DNA of 64,000 bases from Takifugu bimaculatus (taxonomy: Eukaryota > Chordata > Actinopteri > Tetraodontiformes > Tetraodontidae): NCBI GenBank assembly GCA_004026145.2, contig CP034995.1, positions 4,265,013 to 4,329,012 of the forward strand. Direction: 5' to 3'. Made by a program: the position numbers and the translations under genes. Positions within the stretch are counted from its first letter, which is position 1, and each line of letters opens with the position of its first letter. The notes beneath the pieces were generated by a model, which made no database searches, was not told where the DNA came from, and was given only the letters and a program-made list of their open reading frames with translations. Shown piece after piece: positions 31,696 through 45,100 of this stretch.

Positions 31696-34600
31696 GAGGG
31701 GGGGGGGCAGCAGATACATCTTAGCTCTTTGGAACAGCTCTTCACACATGGACCTTCTGTACCGGGCTGTTGTCCTACAAGGTAAACAGTAAATAGGCTG
31801 CGTTCATTTGGAATCTTTTAAAGGAATGCTTAAAGGAACGTTCCCAGCAAATGCAAGTGAAGCGAATGTCTCGCTTGTTCGACTGCTCGACTCCGTCTTC
31901 CCGCTGGCGAGCCCGCCCATTTTCTACAACGCTGATTGCCTCTCTCGGCTCCCCACCTCGCTGTTACGGCTGCATTGACTCTGGTCTCATTTCCAACAAG
32001 CACCTGAGCGACCACCTGATGATGTAACCAGGTGGAGTCTCATCTTGTAGCATTGTTGCAACTCTTCTTCCATGAAGCTCCTCGTCTTTTGTCTAGACAA
32101 TCTTTGGAACACTGCGACCATAGAAATACAGTGGGACCTCTACTTGGTTCCAGAAGTTGTGTGTACGTTACGTAAGTAGAGACGCGTTTTCCATGTAAAT
32201 GCCCTAATCCGTTCCAAACCCCCAAAAATTTGGACATAATTTTTTTTATAAATCATAAAAATGCATCAAAACATGTAACAAATACATGTTACAATTAGAT
32301 TTCCACACGATAAATGTAGGAATTCAGTGCAAGGCTTCTCCAGGAACAAAATTAACTTTATTACAGGCTAATCTTACATTAGCCGTCATTACTAGCAACA
32401 AACGTGAAGACTTGTGGTAACACCGCCATCTAATGGACAAACATACGAACATCCACAGTAAATCCCGAAGACGACGAAGACAACGCTGGGAAACACACAA
32501 ACTTGTACAGATTGACGTCCCTCCTAGCCAATGGGATTACAGGAAGATGCTAGGCGATAGCCAATGGCAGAGCAGCTACAAGCATGTTTGCGTTCTCTCA
32601 ACTCCGCGAGCTGCGAGTAGCAGCGGTAGCGAATTTTTGCCTTTCGTATCCTGAAATTTCTTTGGTAACAAGAGGAAATATTTTCCCGTTAAGACGTTTC
32701 GTAACCTGAAAATTTTGCATGTAGAGACGTTTGTAAGTAGAGGTCCCACTGAACCACCTTCTCTGCCTTCTCTGGTTCGCCGTCACTTTGCAGCAGCGGG
32801 AAAATCCTAGCTCAATCGTGGCCGTGGCAGGTGTATTGATGCGGCCTGTAGCGTGCACGGTAGCTTTTATATTTAGTATTTCTGAAGACAAACGCTACAG
32901 TCAGCAGCTGCACCGCTAGCAGTAGCCTATTTGATACCAATTAGGTACCCCAAATCGGCAGGAGATGGCATTTTATAGGTCTGTCAACATGGGAGCAGAA
33001 GTCACTGTCACACATCCTTTTGCCGCTCCACAAATCGGCCCGCGGCTGTTTGTAATTTTGGCGTTTTTAGATTAGAGCCCACGCCATTGTGTACTGGGAG
33101 GGTAGGAAGGGTGAGGTGGTTTAGGAGTCAAGCTGAGCATGAGCAAATAACAGCTGCTTGTTGGGATAATAGAGTGGCTGAAATGGCCGCAGCACGTGGG
33201 TCATATTACCCAGCAGGCCTTTAATAGGCTGCTTGAACGGCAGAGGAAGGATCAGCTGGGAAGTTGCCGGAGTCTCATCAGGCGTCACTGCTGAAAGCGT
33301 TCCGATGGTTGTGGACGGAGAAATCGGCAGCGGGTCGGCTGTTATGGCGTTCAGGTGGCGACAGGCTTCACGCCGAGCACTTTTCCGCCTTATTTCTCCA
33401 AAATCCCTTTTCGACATTTCGAAAGTTAGCTTCGAACTGCAGCGGTGGTTTTGCCAGGATTTGCTCCCGCTCCTTCTTCTCTCCGGAGCTGGATTCTCAT
33501 TTTAGCTTTTTTGGAAAAAGTATTTGTCAAAGTAATTCATGTTTTAAACCCACTGCAATTATTTCTCTTGGCGGCTGGCGAAGAGATGGAAAACCAACCT
33601 TAGATTAAGGTTTTATAGCCGATTTTATTTATGGCTTACATAAATAAGCCATCCTGAATGCCGTGCACGTTGTTTGAAAGGCCTATCCGAGAGGATGTCA
33701 CATTCCGCCTGAGGGAAAATTCTCATAAAAGACACGCGACAGAACTTCATCAAACACACACTTTGGTCAAACTGGACTTGCAGACTCGGACGCTCTTGAG
33801 CCAGAAACCGTCAGACTGTTTGTCAAGTGATGCAGACGGCTTTTCTCCGGGTCTCCAGAAGTCGCAGCAGGAAAGCAAGAGCTGCCTCTAATAAGTGTTA
33901 TTATCTGGGAAGCTGCGGCGCTTCCCTCTCAACGCTCGGCCTCCTTTTGACTGTGAGCTCAGCAGCTTTAGGTAGCTGAGAATATCTTAACAAAAATGGT
34001 CAGTATGCAGCATCCAGGTCTGCTTTGATGCTGTCATCAAAGCATTTCCAAAAAAATAAAAATAAACGTCTATTCTGGTTTGACAGTTGCCATTTGCCTT
34101 CAGACAGCCAAAAACAAACTTCACACGGTGGAAAATGGAAAAGCCTCCTTCCCAGCTGGCACATACTGAAATCCCATATTGTCGCTGTGTTTTTCCTCTC
34201 AGGACTGTGTTTTGTTGTTTTTCGTTCCTAATTGAGTATCTTTTTAATCACAACTTTTTCTAAAAGTTTTAGAAAGGAGGTGTGCCAAGAGTGGATTAGC
34301 TTTTATTCTCACAGAAAACAACTGAAGCAACAATAGTTCACAAACATGACATCCAGGCTCGGGATCAACCTTCATTTAGCTTTGATTTTTTATTTTATTT
34401 TCTTTTGTTTAGTAACTGTGTTTACTGTTTAAAATAGTCATCACACTATTGAACATCATCCTGGCTTCTATATCATTTCATCCCTTCTACTCTCACCGAT
34501 ACAGCCCATAATGTAGCCCAACGAATACTGACTTTTATTTTTAGGAGATTGGTGTTAGCTTAGCACAGCGTGAACGGCGCGGTCCTGGTACGTGAATGAA

Positions 34601-37600
34601 TATACATATATAATATATAACTTGTAATCCTATGACTTTACTTTGTGTCGCTCATGAATAGAAGAATTTAATGACTTTTGAGCAGGCTGCTCTACTCATG
34701 CATGCATTGTGGCAAGAAAAGAAAGCAGTTGTTGTTTCCATCTTCTTCCTTCTTTGTGCACCTGGGTGAGCGCTAATGCATGCCAAGGAGCTTCTTCATC
34801 ACATCTGCTGCTCCTCATCCGAACGCTCCATCTGCCCGCCCCAACGACCCACCTGCCTTCTGGGGATTCTCAGCATCAAACTAACACAATCAGGCTGCAG
34901 TTTCATTTAGTAATTCTTGCCTAATTTGTACTTTTTTGTCCTGAGATCAAGTGTTAAAAGTTATTATTTTGCAGTTTTTGCCATCCTCCTTTTTGACTGA
35001 ACCCCAAACATTCAAAAGTTAAATCACAAAAGAAATAGCAACTCCAAAAATCCAAAGGTGAAAAACAAGGGAAGGAAATTAGCCCAGATTCTGAAGTTAT
35101 TAACCTAAAGAGACAGATGAACACATTTTCCTATATAATTCTGACCCAAGGAATTAGTAGATTGGTTATATAAGAATCGTGTCAGAAATAATACTCTGGC
35201 CAAGACTGTCTCCATATTAATATGCTAGAAATACGGTAGTATTAGTTAAAGCCAGGCCAAAAGTAGAAAAAGGATTAACCATTTACAGACATGAACACAG
35301 TTCTGGCAATGAATCCTGTAAAATATGGTCTAAAGAACTATTTGATTCTATTTGTGTTCTAAACTACTATCACAACACTACTACTGTCATAAAAAATATA
35401 CCTTTATGCTGATGATTTAGCCATTTGATGTGCTACCCTGTGCTAATATATTAGCATGCTAAATATCAACCAATATTCTGGGGTTTTAGCACTAAAGCTG
35501 CTAAGCTAACTACTTTTGTCAGGATATAGATATCTTGCTTTTGAATGAATCATTTTTCACTCTTTTCCCACCTGCTGGTGGTGCAGGTTTGCCTCATCTT
35601 CTCCATGAATCGGGCGCTTACTGCCTTGAATTCTTCCTCCCCAGGTGTCGACGGAGTTATGACCATCCCTGGGCAAACTTTCACTCCGTGAGCAGCTGCT
35701 GTTTTTACGCCTTCTAATCGCAGGCAGCTGAACATCCATCAAAGCGTTAATGAATAAAATTGCATCACATCTCGCTGTTCCTCCTGCTGTAACCTAATGA
35801 GGCCTCTTACACACTCGCTCTCAAACTCTTCTTTGAGCCCACCCACCGTTCTTACAGAGGTTTACGGGCTGGAGAGCTGCAGTCTCTTTGGGTCCCGCGT
35901 CTGGAAGAGTTGTCTGTCATGGGCAGCTCCAGCAGTAAAACGACCGCAGAGAGCTGTTAAATGCATCATTTTACACACTGTTTTCCTCTTGAATATCTTC
36001 AGGGCGTTCAGATGAGCTCTTCTTGGAGTTGGATAATTAGCTGTTGTAAACTTTTATACTGTTGTGGTGTCTGCTCTTTCTGTTACATGTTTACTCTGTG
36101 AAAAATATGAGAAAATAATATGGTTTGTGGGTTATGGTAATTTATCCAGTTGAGAGAAAATGTAAAGCAGAGTTCATTACAGCTGAAGCCATCACAGAGT
36201 GTGTTGGTGTGTGTGTGTGTGTGTGTGTGCGAGCGGGAGAATGAGTTTATGGTGCTGTAAACACTGTGCGAATTTGCGTGCATATTGGCTTCTCTCTAAT
36301 TATGCTGAAATGCAGAGGCGCATTTAAAAACAATCCTTAATGTGTGATCCCACAGGTTCCACAGACAGCAGCCCCGTTATTGCCCCACAACAAATGGAAC
36401 ACCGCCCTATTTCCCTATTCCCAAGTTGCACTCAGTGTTTTCGTGTTGAGTGCAGCGTTCATTAAAATTTTGAAAGGGCTGCACACGCAAACACCCACAT
36501 CCATGTAGTTCTGCCTTTGTGAGGACTTTGATAGGTGTGATGCATTAGCCAGCTCCATACCCCAACCCTAACCATCCCAACTAACCCTGACCCTGACCTA
36601 AACCCATTCCTAACCTCAAAACCTCAAACAGTCCTTTGAAGTTGTGAAAAGCAGCCAAATGCCCTCAATTCCCCAAAATGTCCTCACTTTGCTAGTAGAC
36701 TGCAGAATTGGTGCTTGGAACATAGCAAGTACAAGAACGCACAATAGCATATAGACACTGTAGTACTATATCATTCAGAGCAAAAAGCAGCCAAATGCCC
36801 AAAGCGAAATGCCCAAAGCTTGCCTCTCCACGCCTGATTTCTGACGCCGTGTTGAACAATCAAGAAAGGATGGCTAACACGCTTGATAAAATTGCCTCAA
36901 CCCTGATGACTATAGCCAACACGCTTAAAGAAATCAACGAGAATGTAAAAAAAAAGAAGAATGTAAAAAAAATAAACGTGTAAAAGCTGTGCTCGGATTG
37001 TGACAATAATGCATTTTATTCACAAACGGGCAATTAATCGCGCTCGAACGTGAACCGCGTGCCTGCAGTGTGGCCCCATCATTGCGTCAGGACGCACATC
37101 CTCACGGGGTTGTGGCTCTGTGTCCAAACACATCCAGCGCCCCTTTAACATGCCGATGGTGCGTTCAATGGTGGAGCGACTGCGCGCATGCATCTGATTG
37201 AATAAAACTCCTGTGGAGTCTGAGGGTTGGTCAGTGGTGTCAACAACTAGGGAGCTAGGGCATACCCTCGATCCTCTAATAAAATAAATCAAGATAAAAT
37301 CAAATAAAAAGACAGTTTTGGCATGGTTTCCAATTTGGTTGATTAATGTTAAGTCATTGGCACATTTACGTAATTTTCAAATTCTCCGTAAATCACCAAA
37401 AATAGGAAATAAACAAATAAATATGACAGAATTATCATTGTAATATTGAATTTTATTGAACTGCACAAGAGAAGAAAACACAACCATGCCAACATGTCGG
37501 CACTGAAATGTGCGCAAGAGTACTCCTGAGTGTTCGTAGGATTTGTTCTTACCTACGAATAAATCCAGGATAAGAAGAAATTGGTGAATGCCACAATCTT

Positions 37601-40600
37601 CGTAAACTGTTCGTAAGTGGGACTTAAGAACAAATTTGTTCGTAAGAACGCTTCGTGAATCTGGCCCATTGTTTGTTTCCCTTCATAAGGAAAACAATCA
37701 GATGCTTATATTTTTTTTTCTACCACAATATAAATGAGCTAAGGCAACTATATTAAAACCAGAACTGCGTCATTGTGAACCACAATCCAGCCGGGTTTTC
37801 TCACCTACCAGGGAGAAGACTTCACCTGGGCTCCCATTTGTTTTGCTGAAAGCCGTTATCTGCCTGGGAGGATGGAAAACCCGGCTGGATCCAGCCCTCC
37901 AGGACTGGGTCTGGACACCCCTGAGCTAAATAATATGCCAGGGTTTAAGGTGAAGGCATGTAGAGTGGAATTATTTGATGGTAGGATTCATTATAGCAAT
38001 TATATAATGTAAATAAACGAGAAAATGCGGGGCAGCAGAGGGAAACACCTCAGAGTGGGAGGTCGTCCGCATCAGCAGCTTCTGTTGCTATGAGCTCAGA
38101 GAAGCTAGAAGGTGTTTTAGCGGGACACTCATCGCTCCTCCCACACGTTCATGCTCAGTCAGTGTGAACCCATCAACCAGTTTTCACTCTCACACACACA
38201 CACGCATGTTTGTTCACTATGTTGCGCTAGCATTCCGTAAGTGGGCCGTCGCTGGTCACCCGGTTAGCTTCCACTGGCTGCTGGGCCATGTGGGTGATTG
38301 GAGGGGTTGATAAAAGGGTTGGACAACCACCTGGTGTCTACGGGCTGTACGTGCCATTGTCAGCCCATCTTTAAAGAGTCGGGGGTTTGGGACTGTGCAG
38401 CTCCCTGGTCCCAGTTCCTGTTCCAAGTGCCTCAGTCAGATTTTTGGATTGTTTGAAGAACCGATGGGTGAAAGGGAACCCGACTAATCTGTCACAGTTC
38501 AGAAATGGAGCACGCCAGCTTCTTCCTGTAATGAGACCAAGCTTAAGTTCACTGTTTGGGTTGATTGAGTTAATTACACCTTCCAGCCCGACAACAGCTT
38601 AGTTTTAATCAACATGTAAATGAAAATCGCCTTATTCTTGCAGCTTCTACAACAGAAGTGTCGGACTAATGTGTAGACTGTAAATTGAGTTTCCAGCGTC
38701 CTCTGGTCACAGTACTGGGTCAGCTGGGGCTCACACAACCAGGAGCCTCCTGGGTGGGCTGGTTTAAGCTGAGTTACATGCTATTTTTCCTGGGGATTTG
38801 TGCTAGAGTTGCGCAACATCTGTAACAGCATGTAAAATCAATTACGCTCAGCTTCATCTTTGTTTCAGTCAAGTCCGTCACAGGCAATAAAAACATTGGT
38901 TCCTCACTATACTTCCTGGCTTGTGTTGAGCAAAACCCTGGGATATGTGGGGAAATATCTAAAACGACACATTTCTATTCATTATGTACTGAATATAGCT
39001 GGGATAGACTCCACCCCCCTCCACTAGTCAGTTTTATGGGATTCATAAAGTGTCTTCCCATATTTCAGGAAGGAAAATTCATTCATTCTTTTTTTTTTCT
39101 AAATTTTTTTGCAATCTTCCCAATGATTGGGATTGGCAAATTTGGCATTCCTATATTGGAAAATGTTTTGGGACTTGGTCAACTTTGCGCAGCTCAAAAA
39201 AGAAAAAAGGTATGTAAATGTCCCTGCAGCGTTCCTTTTATCTGATTTGGTGCAGATTTTGTCACATGTGAGCTTCATGTGCTGCTGAATCTCCGGCTCG
39301 GTATCAAATATACGTGAGGGGTGTGGTGAAAACTGCAAGTTCTGGGTCTCAGTGCTGCACTGTGCTTTAAGAATTACCGTAATTTCTGGACTATAGAGCA
39401 CACCTGATTATAAGCCGCATAGTCTAATTTTTAGAAAGAAAATCAATTTTGTACTTATACAAGCCGCACCGGATTATAAGCCGCAGGTATCCCACAGTAG
39501 TAATATGAAAAATTAGATCGAAAACATTCAGTACTGGTATATGTTTTTATTACCGTAAGAGACGAGTCACTGACGAGTGACAAACAGACAGGTAAGAAAC
39601 AACAGCCACTCTTTTCACTTGTATGTTTATACAGAGACCTTAAATCCAAATTTTATCACGTCAGGATTTTTTAACTTTTTTAATTTAATCCGCTTAGCAA
39701 CATAAACAAATATATTCTACCGTTAAATGCTTTTTGTTTTTTTTCTAAAGGTGTCTGTAATGCAGCTACCTTGAAATATACATTTGTATCAGCTACACAC
39801 AAATTCCGTTGTTTATGCTTTTTTACTCAAACAATGAACAATCTAAAAACTCCCCGATGGCCCACCTCTAACATCTTCTATTTTCATCGCGGTGGCGATT
39901 GCTTTTGCCTTTCGTCCGATTTGTACAGCGGAAACACCACAGCCGCCTGCTCTCTGTGTGTTGACCCAGTCTTCCAGAACGTTTTCATGCTTGGGCCACC
40001 TGCTATGTTTACAGTCTAAAAGCTTTTGTCGTTTTTTTTTGCTTTGGATCAGTTCTTCAGGCTGGCGTCTCCACCTTCTCGCCATTGATTACCGTAATGT
40101 ATGCCAAGATTACGCGCGGCAGCTTGATTTCCTTCTTCAACCGCCAGAGTGATCACGTTTAACTTAAAAGTCGCATCATATGCTTTTCTTCTAGTATTTT
40201 CCATGTTGATGAGGGTTAGTAAAAATGACTGATTCACAATAGTTGTGATAGTGCGCCACGAAAAAAACCATAAATTAGCCGCACCGTAGAATAAGCCGCA
40301 GTGTTTAAAGTGTAGGAAAAAAGTAGCAGCTTATAGTCCGGAAATTACGGTAATGCAGACACAAAGAAAGAGAGAGAGACAGGGCCAACAGTGGGTATCC
40401 AGCCTCTCAATGTTACAGTCTTAATTAGAGCCCTAATTACACAGGAAAATGGGATGCCAGGGGAGAAAAGAGGGAGGGATAGAGGCAGTTCGGAACAGCT
40501 AGAATTTGAGGAGGGTGGCTATGGCGCTCGCTTCTGAATGGCAGTGCTCAAAAATAGACCCTGACTCCCACATTCCCGCCCCCACTTCAGCTCTCATGAT

Positions 40601-42159
40601 CTCCATCATGGCAGAGCAACACAGCATCTTACTGTCAGGCTCCGCTGAGACCGTGTGTTTTATATAGTGTCATGCTACCAGTGGTAAATGGTAAACAAGG
40701 GTAAATGCTCCCAGTGTGTACCTGATCAATAATTCAGGTGTTTTTTTCTTCCTCAGGAAAGTGCTGTTTTGTTTATCCTATCACTTATTTCCCACCACTT
40801 CTCCTCATCATTTCCATAACAATCTTAATTATTAATACAAATATTTAAGGGAGCCGCAGGCCCTTCATAACATGTTCTTATTTTGCGCCTCCCCCTCTGA
40901 GGCCACTGTCAGCTGCGTCAGCCACAGCTCCAAACATTTTAGCTCCACTGCTGATCTGATTCTGCTGACCTGTTAGCTGCTAACACATTCTCAAGGACTC
41001 CACAGTCTCCTAACTGTCCCAGCTTGTGCTGAACTTCCCAATATCCTTTATCTAAAACCCTCTTTTTACAATCCACATATAAAATATAAACTTTTTTGTG
41101 CCTCCAAAAGAGGATTCCATGGCAATCGAGGAGGATTTCAAGCAACAGGACATCCGGACGTCATCGCTGTAGCTCCTGTAGGTCAGATGCTTCACATACA
41201 GAGCAGTAGCTTCCATCCAGAGGAGGTGGCTGATGGTTGCCTGATTTCACGGTCGGTAGCCATAGCCAGGCTTTGAAATGAGCTAGCGGAGAGGCTTTCA
41301 GACAGCCTGACATTTGCGGCTGGTTCATTTGTGCTGCCAGACCTGTGGAGGGCAATGCCTCTAGCCAGCAGACGGGGGCGAGTGCTGTCCACCTCCACAC
41401 ATCTGAGATCTTCTTTAGGATGCCTTCCACTGTGCTGGTCACTGGTTGTTGTTCTGCTCTGCTCTTAGATGGTTGGGTGTTGATGTGCGAACTCTCCTAT
41501 CTTCCCGTCCTTCATTCTATTACCCTTCTGCACACTTTGGACGGCTCAGGGGAGAAAGCTTTGTTTATTCTCCCCCTGCCTTCGGCTTCTCAGGTGTATC
41601 TGTAGGTGAGCTTTCATAAGCAAAGGTTCACAGCTCTGCCTTTGCCCAGGGCCTCATCACACCTTTCTGGATCTGTGAGGCTTGGCAGCCGATATGAAAG
41701 AATCGAATCTTTGCAGAACTATGAGGGATTGACTCCGTTTTCTATTGTATTTATTTACACATATGTAATACACCTGAGTAGTTACTGTGCATGTTCTGAA
41801 GCAGATGAATGTGAACACACCCATGCAAATCCTGCTTCTCTCTTTAATTAGGAATGCCAAATATTCAGCATGTCAATAGTGGGATATATGCTTTTTTTAA
41901 CCAAAGTTGTTTCCATTAGTGTGTAATGAGGTGTTGAGTGATGTTTTGTGTGTGAATGCTAATGACAGCCAGAACTGCTCTTAAAAACAAACATCCTGCA
42001 CAGGAGAGTTTCTACAAGAAACAAGAAGTGTTACAGGCACAGTCTTTGCACATGTTATTTATGTATTTTGCAGACAATATTGTGTCTTTGATTACCTTTA
42101 ACATACCTGTTGTCGCCAATTTGGAGTTTAAAATTGACATTTTAATGTACACTAAAATA

Positions 42160-42197
<38 letters not shown>

Positions 42198-45100
42198 TGT
42201 GTATTCATTTAACACCTGTAGGTGAATACATTCTCAGACTTGAAAACATTGCCTGCCGTTTGCTTCAGAACATTCTTTGGATTTTTTTTTACAGTGTATG
42301 AACCGGAGCATTGCAGGTCTTTCAGTAGGGATTTGGGCCGGCTATTGTGCCGGGATAATCTGGACAGATTCCCACGCAGGATCCCAAACCGGTCAGCAAG
42401 TGAGTTGGCCTGTTAGCAGAATACCTCCGCATCTCGCATAAGTCTTAGTATTTTGAGACTTGTAAAAGAATTAAGCTGCTACATTTTTAAAGTGGTGCTC
42501 TTCTTTTCCATTTTTTTTTTTGTTTTATCGCCATCAAAAGACAAAAAAAAACTTGGTATCAGTGTGTTTTTTTACGAACACAAGTGTGTTTTTATATGCT
42601 GTAATGGTGACACACATGCACCAAAAACAATACCATCATTCTGGTGTCGTGTGAACTAATTTTCTATATTTTTATGTTTAGATTTATTATTGTTAAAGGA
42701 TCATGCCAATATTTCAATTATCGAGAATTTGAGTACACAATTCTAAACAATAAACAAATAAATAAATCAGCAAAACAGAGTGGTGGAGGTGCGAAAGAAC
42801 GACGATTAGGTAAAGAATAGTTGGTCAAAGTAAATCCTCAATGGTGAAATGTTTTCTGCTGTGCACAGAACGGCCTTGCACAGTGGATTGTTGGCTATTC
42901 ATAATCATAATCATAAGCTTGGTGACACGCTGACAACTGGGTAAACATGGAGGGAAAAATCTGACAGTCTGTAGCAGCATTTAAACCATCAAAGCGAAAG
43001 GATTCCTATTGTCTCTAACATGGGAAGATTTAGTTCTTGGAGCTCTTCGTGTGCGATGTCACAGCAGAAATCCCCTCGGTGTTGTCAGATGTAGCATCTC
43101 TCGCGCATCCACAGAGGCTCCGTTAGGGGCACAGCCGCTTCTGTACCATGAGAAGGGATGAATTTTGACTGCTATTCATTTTACACGGCGTATTTATATA
43201 TAATAAACATGGTGGATGAATCGTGCATGTGCTGAAGTCAGCAAACGGCAGCATTTGTTGCAGGAGCTGCAGTCTGCGTGGAGCACAGAGATAAGAGCCG
43301 CTGAAAAGCCGTTGAAGTGTCGTACCGAGCTACAGTAGCTGCTGCTGCCTGGAGCTACACAGGCGTATCACGTGGGATTTTATTTAAGAATGTGAAATCA
43401 TCCTTATTTCTGTCCTTTTGCTGTCATTTCATTGCTAATTTGCAGTGTTTATCACAATGTTCATGACAGTAGTTGAGGTATTATTTTCCTCAAAAGCCAC
43501 GCTATAATGGTGTTCATGGGATTATAACACCAGTGTCCATATTTCTGCTGTCTTACATGTATGTAACATGTTAAAGGTCATCCTTTATATATTTTCATCA
43601 TTGCGCCTAAACAGGAAAAGTAAATCCCATTTTGTAAATTTAATCTTGCTCAAAATGTCACTACCTTTGTGATCCATTAACAACACTGACTGTGTCATAA
43701 AACCAGTCCCAAAACAATTTGGGGAATTATAGGAAACATAAATCTTACGGATAACCAACGCTAAGATTTACGGCGGCCCTAAATTGTTTTGTTTTTGTCG
43801 AAAGCCACTTTTAAGTGTTTTATTATAGCACGCACGGAATCAGCCTCGCACGGGATTGATGAGTTCCATATGAAAGGAATAGTTGTGGCGTTTATTATGC
43901 GCTAAACAACCAGAAGACAAATGTGCCAGTGATGGGAGCAGGGGGATGTTTGCTCCCAGCCATGCCCGATGACGCAAACCATTTCACAGCTGCGGGCCAT
44001 TCATACTGTGGCATGTCGACAAGTATCCAGCCTGACCAGGTGAATCAGTGCGTGCCCTTTGTCTGCAAAACCTTCCCTTTTCACAGTTTCCAGTGTTTTA
44101 TCTGCATCCGGTTCTGAATTGTTAGCGTTTCTTCATAGAAGCCGGTTTGATGGGAAGTGAGTCTTTCTTCCAAATAAGTCGCTCATATAATAAAACACAT
44201 TTTGGGGATTCTGGAGTCACACCAACCAGCTTAACTCATCGGACAAACCACCTATTGCTAAGGGACTCGACGTCCCTGAATGGAATTTGACATGTCTGTA
44301 GATGTTTCTGTGGTCATCTCGTCCTCTGGTGTCTCCCATCTGACGGTCCTCCTGAGTCAGAGCGTAGGTGTTCTGTACGGCTGATAACGAATACACTAAA
44401 TCCTTATTCTGTGCTTGAGTGCAGTGAGTCACTGAATGGCTGCAGGTGTAATTTGTGACCCTTCACACAGAGTCTGTACAAAGCTAAAACTGCAGAGGCG
44501 AGGCAGGAGAGCTCCGACTGACCAGTCAGAGCACATGGAAATAGCAATGTAATAGCAATAAAATAGCAATAAATAGCAATGTAAGTGTATTAATCTGTGT
44601 GTGTGTGTATGTGTGGATAGATGGATGGATGGATGGATAGATGGATAGATAGATAGATAGATCCAGACTGACAAGATGGTGGTGGCCAACCAGCCTGACA
44701 TAGTGGTGGTGATAGATGTAGCAATCCCGAGTGATAGCAGCATCAGGAAGAAGGAACACGAGAAGCTGGAGAAGTACCAAGGGCTGAAGGAGGAGACGGA
44801 CAGAATGTGGGGCATGAAGGCAACAGTGGTGATCGGGACACTAGGAGCAGTAACACCCAACCTGAGTAGATGGCTCCAACAGATACCAGGAACCACATCA
44901 GAGATCTCTGTCCAGAAGAGCACAGTCCTAGGAACAGCTAAGATCCTGTGCAGAACCCTCAGACTCCCAGGCCTCTGGTAGAGGACCCGAGTCTGAAGGA
45001 AGGAGGCACCGCCCAGGAGGGCAAGGAAGAGAAACATAAGAAACATCCCCATATTACAGATTCCAGTGAGTCACCGTAATATAATGATCTAGGAACTGCG

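Larger units (their letters stand above)
36795..37667. mobile_element. PIF/Harbinger DNA transposon remnant
   Basis: Two open frames converge: a + strand frame at 36795-36983 and a - strand transposase end at 37020-37292. The right end, cttcgtgaatctggccc (37651-37667), with repeated cttcgtaa / ttcgtaag words inside, matches Harbinger-type termini of fish elements. The left terminus was not found, so the copy is truncated. Confidence 0.7.

Noticed and set aside
36540..36625. CCCTAACC-like words suggesting an interstitial telomere repeat
   Set aside because: The words are irregular and belong to a known dispersed fish repeat block at 36505-36705.
41161..41442. 93-codon minus-strand open frame in kcnq5 intron 1
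   Set aside because: No recognisable domain, no start context or splice sites that link it to another block.
44429..45052. 207-codon minus-strand open frame
   Set aside because: It is the antisense shadow of the LINE fragment and of the GATA/GTGT microsatellite (repeating SIYPSIHPSIH and HTHTH).
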